From contig JAHKKL010000093.1 of assembly GCA_020027635.1 (NCBI GenBank), positions 1 to 6,771 on the forward strand: a DNA stretch of 6,771 bases. Reading direction: 5' to 3'. The number at the start of each line of letters is the position of its first letter. Position 1 is the stretch's first letter. The stretch comes from Gammaproteobacteria bacterium. GTDB lineage: Bacteria; Pseudomonadota; Gammaproteobacteria; UBA9214. Positions 1 to 5,728 of this stretch are shown one piece after another. The translations under genes were made by a program, and so were the position numbers. The notes beneath the pieces are model-generated. The model was given only the letters and a program-made list of their open reading frames with translations. It had not been told where the DNA came from and ran no database searches.

Positions 1-252
1 GATCATCAGACCGGCAACGCCCGCTACTTGGCCGATGCCGGGGCGGCGCTGCTGATGCCGCAGACCACGCTGAGCGAGGAGTGGCTCGCCGGGACGCTGG
101 CCCGGTTCGCCGGACACCGGGAGACCCTGCTCGCCATGGCGCGCCGGGCGCGGGAGCTGGCCCGGCCGGATGCGGCGCGGCGCGTCGCCCTGATGTGCCT
201 GGAGGTCGCCGGCATCGCCCCGGCAGCTCCGGCGAGAGGACTGTCGCAGTGA
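1..252 (+). CDS. murG: MurG C-terminal part: UDP-GlcNAc:lipid I GlcNAc transferase, cut by window start
   Basis: Only the last 83 codons are present. The reading frame is open from base 1 and ends at TGA 250-252. MurG is a peripheral enzyme of the inner membrane's cytoplasmic face that adds GlcNAc to lipid I to make lipid II. The visible part begins with DHQTGNARYLADAGAALL, the segment of the C-terminal GT-B domain that contributes a Gln near the nucleotide-sugar site in the family (here Q3). It is followed by the helical tail typical of MurG, with LLAMARRAREL and then the PDAARRVA segment. The start codon and the N-terminal acceptor-binding domain lie outside the window, so catalytic completeness cannot be judged. 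An in-frame TTG at 28-30 is an internal Leu codon, not a start. The stop overlaps the murC GTG. Identification rests on this tail plus its position directly before murC, the standard dcw order. Confidence 0.93.
   Translation, partial: DHQTGNARYLADAGAALLMPQTTLSEEWLAGTLARFAGHRETLLAMARRARELARPDAARRVALMCLEVAGIAPAAPARGLSQ
235..240 (+). promoter_or_regulatory. Shine-Dalgarno site that fixes the murC GTG start
   Basis: AGAGGA lies inside the murG 3' end, 8 bases before the GTG at 249. It supports GTG 249 over the in-frame ATG at 294, which has only a weak purine stretch upstream. The GTG start also gives an N-terminal length close to that of E. coli MurC. Confidence 0.7.
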
Positions 253-1697
253 GCCAGCCATTGCGTCCCACCGCCGCTTCCCAGCCGCAGGGCATGGGCC
301 GGGTGCGCCAGATACATTTTGTCGGCGCCGGTGGCGCCGGGATGAGCGGCATCGCCGAGGTTCTGCACAACCTCGGCTACGTGGTGAGCGGTTCCGATCT
401 GCGCGAGAACGCGGTCACGCGCCGGCTGAACCGGCTGGGCGTCAAGGTCTGGGCCGGCCACGACGCCCGGCATGTCGAAGACAGCGACGCGGTGGTGGTG
501 TCCAGCGCGGTCGCTGCCGGCAACCCCGAGGTGGTGGCCGCACGGCGGCGGCGCATCCCGGTGGTGCCGCGCGCGGAGATGCTCGCCGAGCTGATGCGTT
601 TCCGCTACGGCATCGGTGTGGCCGGCACGCACGGCAAGACCACGACGACCAGCCTGATCGCGAGCCTGCTCGCCGGGGGAGGACTGGACCCGACCTTCGT
701 GATCGGCGGACAGCTGAACAGCGCGGGCAGCCACGCGCGCCTCGGGGACGGACACTATCTGGTGGCCGAGGCCGACGAGAGCGACGCCTCCTTCCTCTAC
801 CTGCAGCCGTCCCTGGCGGTAGTCACCAATATCGACGCGGATCACCTGTCGACCTACGGAGGCGACTTCGAACGGCTGCGCCGTACCTTCATCGAATACC
901 TGCACCACCTGCCGTTCTATGGCCTGGCGGTGCTGTGCCTGGACGATCCGGCGGTGCGCAACGTGCTGCCCGAGGTAACCCGTCCGGTGGTCACCTATGG
1001 GATCGAGGCGGCGGCCGACGTGCGCGCCGCCAACGTACGCCAGGAAGGAATGCAGACCCATTTCACCGTGATGCGTCCGGGATGCGACAGCCAGCTCTCG
1101 ATCACCCTGAACCTGCCGGGGCGTCACAACGTCCTGAATGCCCTGGCGGCGATCGCGGTGGCAAGCGAACTGGGAGTGCCCGATGCGGTCATCCAGCGGG
1201 TGCTGGCCGGCTTCGAAGGCATCGGCCGCCGCTTCCAGATGGCCGGCGAGATCGAGACCCCGGCCGGCCGGGTGCTCCTGATCGATGATTATGCCCACCA
1301 CCCGCGCGAGATCGCACCGACGCTGGCGGCGGTGCGCGCGGGCTGGCCGGGGCGGCGGCTGGTGGTAGCGTTCCAGCCCCACCGCTATACACGCACCCAT
1401 GATCTCTTCGATGATTTCGTCCAGGTGCTCTCCGGCGTGGATGCGCTGATCCTGGGCGAAGTGTATCCCGCCGGTGAAGCGCCGATCAGCGGAGCGGACG
1501 GCCGCGCCCTGTGCCGCGGGATACGGGCGCGCGGTCATGCCGATCCCGTGTTCGTCGAGAACATCGCCGAGCTGCCGGCGGTACTGCGAGACATTCTGCG
1601 GGATGGCGACGTGCTGCTGACCATGGGCGCGGGCGACATCGGCGCCGTGGCGGCCCGTCTGGCCGCCGAGCTGCGGATAAAGGGCGGGACGGAATGA
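249..1697 (+). CDS. murC: UDP-N-acetylmuramate--L-alanine ligase MurC
   Basis: This cytoplasmic Mur ligase uses ATP to join L-Ala to UDP-MurNAc, the first step in building the stem peptide. From GTG 249 it has 482 residues, close to E. coli MurC (about 490). The N-terminal nucleotide-binding domain carries GAGGAGM (26-32). The central ATPase domain carries the P-loop GTHGKTTTT (126-134, Lys130), EADESD (Glu174) and NIDADH (His199), then GRHNVLNA (Asn294, Asn297) and GRRF (326-329). The C-terminal domain has DDYAHHP (346-352) and FQPHRYTRT (375-383), which are MurC-specific and separate it from MurD, MurE, MurF and Mpl. All invariant Mur-ligase residues I could place are present. The start codon forms a GTGA overlap with the murG stop, so translation is probably coupled. 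ATG 294 is an alternative start, but it would shorten the N-terminus by 15 residues. Confidence 0.97.
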   Translation: MSQPLRPTAASQPQGMGRVRQIHFVGAGGAGMSGIAEVLHNLGYVVSGSDLRENAVTRRLNRLGVKVWAGHDARHVEDSDAVVVSSAVAAGNPEVVAARRRRIPVVPRAEMLAELMRFRYGIGVAGTHGKTTTTSLIASLLAGGGLDPTFVIGGQLNSAGSHARLGDGHYLVAEADESDASFLYLQPSLAVVTNIDADHLSTYGGDFERLRRTFIEYLHHLPFYGLAVLCLDDPAVRNVLPEVTRPVVTYGIEAAADVRAANVRQEGMQTHFTVMRPGCDSQLSITLNLPGRHNVLNALAAIAVASELGVPDAVIQRVLAGFEGIGRRFQMAGEIETPAGRVLLIDDYAHHPREIAPTLAAVRAGWPGRRLVVAFQPHRYTRTHDLFDDFVQVLSGVDALILGEVYPAGEAPISGADGRALCRGIRARGHADPVFVENIAELPAVLRDILRDGDVLLTMGAGDIGAVAARLAAELRIKGGTE

Positions 1698-1732
1698 ACG
1701 GTTCCACTTTCCGGCGGTGGCAGCGAGGATGA
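1694..1732 (+). CDS. Possible 12-codon coupling mini-ORF between murC and murB
   Basis: ATG 1694 overlaps the murC stop as ATGA and opens a frame reading MNGSTFRRWQRG, which stops at TGA 1730-1732. That stop overlaps ATG 1729 of the murB frame, again as ATGA, and shares a base with ATG 1732. A purine-rich stretch (GGGACGGA, about 1686-1693) precedes it. The mini-ORF could pass ribosomes from murC to murB. It could also be chance, or the relic of an older murB start in a different frame. No function is claimed for the peptide. Confidence 0.3.
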   Translation: MNGSTFRRWQRG

Positions 1733-2643
1733 TGGCGGCGCGGCAGACAGCACGGTGGCGGGGCGAGCTGCGTTACGACGAGCCCATGGCCGGGCACTGC
1801 TCGTGGCGTACCGGCGGGAGGGCGCGCCGTTACTACCGGCCCGCGGACCTGGATGACCTGTGCCGGTTCTTGAGCGACCTGGAACCGCGGGAGCCGCTGC
1901 TGTGGCTGGGACTGGGCAGCAATCTGCTGGTGCGCGACAGCGGTTTTGCCGGCACGGTGATCGCGACCCTGGGAGCCCTGACCCTTCTTGAGTGGCTGGA
2001 CGATCGCACCCTGCGCGCCGGCAGCGGAGTGACCTGCAGCAAGGTGGCGCGGCAGACGGCGCAGGCCGGCCTGGTCGGGGCGGAATTTCTGGCCGGCATT
2101 CCCGGCACCCTGGGCGGCGCACTGGCCATGAATGCCGGCGCCTTCGGCGGCGAGACCTGGCGGCAGGTCGAGTCGGTGGAGACCGTGACGCGCGGCGGGC
2201 GGTTGCGGACGCGGCTGCCCTCGGACTACCGCATCGGCTACCGCAGCGTGGACGGACCGTCCGATGAATGGTTCGTCGCCGCCTGTCTCAGGCTCGAGCA
2301 TGGCGATGCACAGGCCGCGCAGGCCCGCATCCGGGAATTGCTCATGCGCCGCGGCGAGACGCAGCCCACGCGGGAACCGAGCTGCGGATCCACCTTCCGC
2401 AACCCGCCGGGTGATTATGCCGCGCGCCTGATCGAGGCCGCCGGCCTTAAGGGCGCGGCGGTGGGCGGCGCCCGCGTATCGGAGAAACACGCCAACTTCA
2501 TCATCAATACCGGCGCCGCGACGGCTGCGGACATCGAGGCGCTGATCGTGCAGATTCAGGAGCGGGTGGAGCAAACCCGGGGCATCCGGCTGGAAACCGA
2601 AGTCCACATCGTAGGTGACAGAACGGCGGGAAGGGATATATGA
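1729..2643 (+). CDS. murB: UDP-N-acetylenolpyruvoylglucosamine reductase MurB
   Basis: This FAD enzyme uses NADPH to reduce UDP-GlcNAc-enolpyruvate to UDP-MurNAc, the substrate of the neighbouring MurC. From ATG 1729 it has 304 residues. The FAD-binding part shows GLGSNLL (61-67) and IPGTLGGALAMNAGAFGGE (124-142). GYRS (170-173) holds the probable catalytic-site Arg172. The C-terminal substrate domain has CGSTFRNP with the proton-donor Ser221, then SEKHANFIIN, and ends with TEVHIVG, whose Glu291 matches the family's third catalytic residue. The short length and the GSTFRNP/KHANFIIN pattern fit the compact type II MurB rather than the roughly 340-residue E. coli type. The start is uncertain. 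GTG 1717 (308 aa), ATG 1729 and ATG 1732 are all in frame. ATG 1729 was chosen because GGTGG lies 8 bases upstream and it overlaps the mini-ORF stop. ATG 1786 would cut into the conserved RYDEPM region. Confidence 0.95.
   Translation: MMAARQTARWRGELRYDEPMAGHCSWRTGGRARRYYRPADLDDLCRFLSDLEPREPLLWLGLGSNLLVRDSGFAGTVIATLGALTLLEWLDDRTLRAGSGVTCSKVARQTAQAGLVGAEFLAGIPGTLGGALAMNAGAFGGETWRQVESVETVTRGGRLRTRLPSDYRIGYRSVDGPSDEWFVAACLRLEHGDAQAAQARIRELLMRRGETQPTREPSCGSTFRNPPGDYAARLIEAAGLKGAAVGGARVSEKHANFIINTGAATAADIEALIVQIQERVEQTRGIRLETEVHIVGDRTAGRDI
2628..2635 (+). promoter_or_regulatory. Shine-Dalgarno site for ddl
   Basis: GGGAAGGG lies in the last codons of murB, 4 bases before ATG 2640. It supports that start together with the ATGA overlap with the murB stop. 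Confidence 0.6.
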
Positions 2644-3614
2644 CTGGCACAGACAAGATCAGGGATAACCGCTACGGCAAGGTGGCCGTGCTGATGGGTG
2701 GCCGCTCGGCCGAGCGCGCCATTTCGCTGAAGAGCGGCATGGCCGTCCTGCAGACGCTGCAGTCTGCCGGCGTGGACGCCCATGGCCTGGACGCGGCCGA
2801 TGCGGACTTTGCCCGAGTACTGGCCGGCGGCGGCTATGCGCGGGTTTTCATCGCACTGCACGGGCGTGGAGGCGAGGACGGCGTCATGCAGGGCATGCTC
2901 GAGGTGCTGGGATTGCCCTATACCGGCAGCGGGGTGCTGGCATCGGCGCTGGCGATGGACAAGCTGCGCACCAAGCAGGTGTGGAACAGCGCGGGCATTC
3001 CGACGCCGCCGTTCACGCCGCTCCGCGATGCCGGAGCGGTGGAGGCGCTACGGGACACGCTTCGCTACCCGGTTATCGTCAAGCCCGCGCACGAGGGCTC
3101 GAGCATCGGCATCAGCAAGGTGGAAACGGCCGAACAGTTGCGCCCGGCCTGGGAGCTGGCGCGCCGCTACGATGAGGAAGTGTTCGCGGAACAGTGGATT
3201 ACGGGGCAGGAATTCACGGCGGGAATCCTGGGCCCCGAGGCGCTGCCGCTGATCCGCCTGGAAACGCCCAACACGTTTTACGATTACGCCGCCAAATACG
3301 AGGCCAATACGACGCGCTACCTGATTCCCTGCGGCCTGGAGCCCGCGCGCGAGGCGGCCCTGCAGACGCAGGCGGTGGCTGCATTCCGGGCCGTCGGCGC
3401 CAGCGGCTGGGGACGCGTCGATTTCATGGTGGATGCCGCCGGCCGGGCCTGGTTTATCGAGGTCAACACCATACCGGGCCTCACCGATCACAGCCTGGTG
3501 CCGATGGCGGCGCGGGCGAGCGGTCTGGATTTCACCGCTCTGGTGTGCCGCATTCTGGATACGACGCTGGAACCGCCGGCCGCCAGGGAAGGAGGACGCG
3601 ATGCCCCGGTCTGA
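2640..3614 (+). CDS. ddl: D-alanine--D-alanine ligase (DdlB type)
   Basis: This cytoplasmic ATP-grasp ligase makes D-Ala-D-Ala for the end of the stem peptide. It has 324 residues; E. coli DdlB is about 306, and most of the extra length is the N-terminal MTGTDKIRDN stretch and the C-terminal tail. The N-terminal domain has LMGGRSAERAIS with the conserved Glu25. LHGRGGEDG and YTGSGVLASALAMDK follow. The ATP-grasp part has VKPAHEGSSIG (Lys148 and Ser154/155), the omega-loop segment DYAAKY (Lys219, Tyr220), and the metal ligands Asp261, Glu274 and Asn276 in RVDF and EVNTIPG. SLVPMAA is close to the end. Tyr220 matches the Tyr linked to D-Ala rather than D-lactate specificity, so an ordinary D-Ala-D-Ala product is expected. 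ATG 2640 overlaps the murB stop as ATGA, and the 3' end overlaps ftsQ by 14 bases. Confidence 0.96.
   Translation: MTGTDKIRDNRYGKVAVLMGGRSAERAISLKSGMAVLQTLQSAGVDAHGLDAADADFARVLAGGGYARVFIALHGRGGEDGVMQGMLEVLGLPYTGSGVLASALAMDKLRTKQVWNSAGIPTPPFTPLRDAGAVEALRDTLRYPVIVKPAHEGSSIGISKVETAEQLRPAWELARRYDEEVFAEQWITGQEFTAGILGPEALPLIRLETPNTFYDYAAKYEANTTRYLIPCGLEPAREAALQTQAVAAFRAVGASGWGRVDFMVDAAGRAWFIEVNTIPGLTDHSLVPMAARASGLDFTALVCRILDTTLEPPAAREGGRDAPV
3590..3595 (+). promoter_or_regulatory. Strong Shine-Dalgarno site that fixes the ftsQ start
   Basis: A perfect AGGAGG lies inside the ddl 3' end, 5 bases before ATG 3601. It settles the ftsQ start, although the frame is open further upstream, to 3433 or beyond. 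Confidence 0.85.
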
Positions 3615-4389
3615 AGCACGGCGCCCCTCGCGCTGGCGCAGCGCGGGTGTGTTCCTGCGGGATCATTTCCGCTCGATTACGGGACTGCTGCTGCTCGCGC
3701 TCATGGGCGCGACGCTGGCGCTGGGCGTGCAATGGCTGCAGGACCCGTACCGCTTCCCGCTGCGGGTGGTGAAGATCAACAGTGATTTGCGCCATCTGGA
3801 GAAGGACGATCTGCAGCAGGCGCTGGCTCCCTACCTGCGGGGCGGATTCTTTACCGTGGACGTGGCCGGCATCCATGACGCGGTCGAAACCCTGCCCTGG
3901 GTCTACCGGGCAACGGTGCAGCGGGACTGGCCTGACCGGCTGATTATCAGCTTCGTGGAGCAGGAGCCGGTAGCACGCTGGGGCAAGGACGCGCTGCTGA
4001 ACCGCTACGGGGAGATCTTCGTCCCGCGCAACCTGCCGGACGGGCTCGTACTGCCCCGACTCAGCGGACCGGAAGGTCATGAGCGGACGGTGCTCGACCA
4101 GTACCGCCAGTGCGCGCAGACGCTCTCGCCGCTCGGTTTGCGCATCGCCCGGCTTGACCTCAACGAGCGCCGCGCCTGGCGCATCGATCTGGATAACGCC
4201 GTGCAGCTGGAGCTTGGCCGTGTGGACACGGCGCTGCGGCTGCAGCGATTCGTGCGCACCTTTTCGGAGGTGTTCGCCGGGCATCTTGAAGCGCTGAAAA
4301 GCGTGGATCTGCGTTACAGCAACGGGTTTTCCGTGTACTGGCAAGAGACGGAAACCGGCGAACGCGGCAGCAAGGGTTTGCCAGGCTAG
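3601..4389 (+). CDS. ftsQ: Cell division protein FtsQ
   Basis: FtsQ is a bitopic inner-membrane divisome protein that recruits FtsB and FtsL and links early and late septal assembly. The 262 residues (E. coli has 276) show the full layout. A basic cytoplasmic tail (1-25, rich in Arg) is followed by one membrane segment (about 26-46, ITGLLLLALMGATLALGVQW). The POTRA domain (about 52-127) starts at FPLRVVKINSDL and ends with RDWPDRLIISFVEQEPVARW. The periplasmic beta domain closes with DLRYSNGFSVYW (236-247), the region that contacts FtsB in studied homologues. The orientation, inside by the positive-inside rule with a large periplasmic part, matches the family. The gene overlaps ddl by 14 bases and has its own strong ribosome binding site, so it need not depend only on coupling. 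The short Gly/Ser-containing tail after Trp247 is not conserved as far as I can judge. Confidence 0.95.
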   Translation: MPRSEARRPSRWRSAGVFLRDHFRSITGLLLLALMGATLALGVQWLQDPYRFPLRVVKINSDLRHLEKDDLQQALAPYLRGGFFTVDVAGIHDAVETLPWVYRATVQRDWPDRLIISFVEQEPVARWGKDALLNRYGEIFVPRNLPDGLVLPRLSGPEGHERTVLDQYRQCAQTLSPLGLRIARLDLNERRAWRIDLDNAVQLELGRVDTALRLQRFVRTFSEVFAGHLEALKSVDLRYSNGFSVYWQETETGERGSKGLPG

Positions 4390-4402
4390 GAACCGGGAAC
4401 GC

Positions 4403-5638
4403 ATGACAAAGAAGACTGAAAAGAATCTGATTGTGGGTCTCGATATCGGGACTTCCAAGGTCGTCGCCATCGTCGGCGAGGTGGTTCCGGAGGGGAAGAT
4501 CGAGGTGATCGGCATCGGCTCCCATCCCTCGCGGGGCTTGAAGAAGGGGGTCGTGGTGAACATCGAATCCACGGTGCATTCCATACAGCGCGCCGTGGAG
4601 GAAGCCGAGTTGATGGCCGGTTGCCAGATCCACTCGGTCTACGCCGGCATCGCCGGCAGCCATATCCGCAGCCTGAATTCACACGGCATCGTCGCCATCA
4701 AGGACAAGGAGGTGGCGCCCGGTGACGTCGAGCGGGTGATCGATGCCGCCCGGGCCGTAGCCATACCGGCGGACCAGAAGATACTGCACATCCTGCCGCA
4801 GGAGTTTCTGATCGACAACCAGGAGGGCATCAAGGAGCCGGTCGGCATGTCGGGTGTGCGCCTGGAGGCCAAAGTGCATATGGTGACGGGTGCGGTGAGC
4901 GCCGCGCAGAACATCATCAAGTGCGTGCGCCGCTGCGGGCTCGAGGTCGACGACATCATCCTCGAACAGCTCGCGTCCAGCTACGCGGTGCTGACCGAGG
5001 ATGAAAAGGAGCTCGGGGTATGCATCGTCGATATCGGCGGCGGCACGACGGATCTCGCGGTGTTTACCGAAGGTTCCATCCGGCACACCGCGGTGATACC
5101 GATCGCCGGGGACCAGGTCACCAACGACATCGCCGTGGCCCTGCGCACCCCGACGCAGTTCGCCGAGGAGATCAAGATCAAGTACGCCTGTGCGCTGGCG
5201 CAGCTGGCCACGGCGGATGAAAACATCGAGGTGCCGAGCATCGGTGACCGTCCCCCGCGCCGGCTCGCGCGCCACACCCTTGCCGAGGTGGTGGAACCAC
5301 GCTACGAGGAACTGCTGACGCTGGTGCAGGCGGAGCTGCGGCGCAGCGGGTTCGAGGATCTGGTGGCCGCCGGTGTTGTGCTGACCGGCGGCAGCTCCAA
5401 GATCGAGGGTCTGGTGGAGCTTGCCGAGGAGGTGTTTCACATGCCGGTGCGTCTGGGTGTGCCCCAGTACGTAACCGGCCTGGTGGATGTGGTGCGCAAT
5501 CCGATCTTCGCGACCGGTGTGGGCCTGCTGCTGTTCGGCTATCACAACCGTGATCAGCGGGCGCTGGAAGCGGGGCTGGGGAAAGGGCTGCGGAGTGTCT
5601 GGGACAGGATGAAAGGCTGGTTTCAGGGAAATTTCTGA
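4403..5638 (+). CDS. ftsA: Cell division protein FtsA (actin-like membrane tether of FtsZ)
   Basis: FtsA binds the FtsZ C-terminal peptide, polymerises on the inner membrane and brings in later division proteins. It has 411 residues (E. coli has 420). The actin-family ATP site is complete: phosphate-1 GLDIGTSKV (12-20), phosphate-2 VDIGGGTTD (209-217) and the adenosine motif LTGGSSK (327-333). The segment after about residue 84, with SLNSHGIVAIKDKEV, is the 1C domain, which replaces actin's 1B and marks the protein as FtsA rather than MreB or DnaK. The last residues, KGLRSVWDRMKGWFQGNF, form the expected amphipathic membrane-targeting helix, with Trp and Phe on one face and Lys/Arg on the other. 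ATG 4403 lies 13 bases after the ftsQ stop. Its ribosome binding site is modest: GGGA 4 bases upstream, or AGGAA about 10 bases upstream. No part is missing. Confidence 0.97.
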   Translation: MTKKTEKNLIVGLDIGTSKVVAIVGEVVPEGKIEVIGIGSHPSRGLKKGVVVNIESTVHSIQRAVEEAELMAGCQIHSVYAGIAGSHIRSLNSHGIVAIKDKEVAPGDVERVIDAARAVAIPADQKILHILPQEFLIDNQEGIKEPVGMSGVRLEAKVHMVTGAVSAAQNIIKCVRRCGLEVDDIILEQLASSYAVLTEDEKELGVCIVDIGGGTTDLAVFTEGSIRHTAVIPIAGDQVTNDIAVALRTPTQFAEEIKIKYACALAQLATADENIEVPSIGDRPPRRLARHTLAEVVEPRYEELLTLVQAELRRSGFEDLVAAGVVLTGGSSKIEGLVELAEEVFHMPVRLGVPQYVTGLVDVVRNPIFATGVGLLLFGYHNRDQRALEAGLGKGLRSVWDRMKGWFQGNF

Positions 5639-5728
5639 GGTGGGCGAAAGGCGTGGGTGCAGGGCCGGGTGCGTTTTATCGAGGGTTTGGAAAGTCATTT
5701 TTCTACTGCTTTTTTAGGAGGAGACATC
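5639..5728 (+). promoter_or_regulatory. ftsA-ftsZ intergenic leader, T-rich
   Basis: At 90 bases this is the only sizeable gap in the window. Its first half is G-rich. The second half carries two T runs (5698-5702 and 5710-5715), unusual in this GC-rich region. No convincing -35/-10 pair is visible: TTGGAA at 5687-5692 has no good -10 at the right spacing. There is also no hairpin that would make the T runs a terminator, and ftsZ clearly continues the operon. It may be an unstructured leader that helps ribosome access, or hold an ftsZ promoter I cannot recognise. Confidence 0.4.
5715..5722 (+). promoter_or_regulatory. Very strong Shine-Dalgarno site of ftsZ
   Basis: TAGGAGGA contains the full AGGAGG core (5716-5721), 7 bases before ATG 5729, the best ribosome binding site in the window. 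This fits the known need for FtsZ in large excess over FtsA and FtsQ. Confidence 0.85.

Noticed and set aside
24..1538. 504-codon open frame on the - strand opposite murG and murC
   Set aside because: It lies entirely opposite a clear murC with all motifs. Its translation is low-complexity, rich in His, Arg, Gly and Ala, as expected for the complement of GC-rich codons, and it shows no recognisable domain.
2700..2730. ERAIS in Ddl in place of the more usual EREVS
   Set aside because: The functional Glu25 is kept, and the changed positions are not catalytic, so this looks like ordinary variation.
2640..4402. Internal promoters for ftsQ, ftsA and ftsZ within ddl and ftsQ, as known in E. coli
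   Set aside because: I found no -35/-10 pair good enough to stand out from the GC-rich coding sequence, so none is annotated.
3532..4584. 350-codon open frame on the - strand across ddl, ftsQ and ftsA
   Set aside because: It spans three real genes and their junctions and has no recognisable domain. Long antisense frames are common in GC-rich coding DNA.
5710..5715. T6 run as a possible rho-independent terminator
   Set aside because: No GC-rich inverted repeat precedes it, and it lies directly before the ribosome binding site of ftsZ, an operon member.
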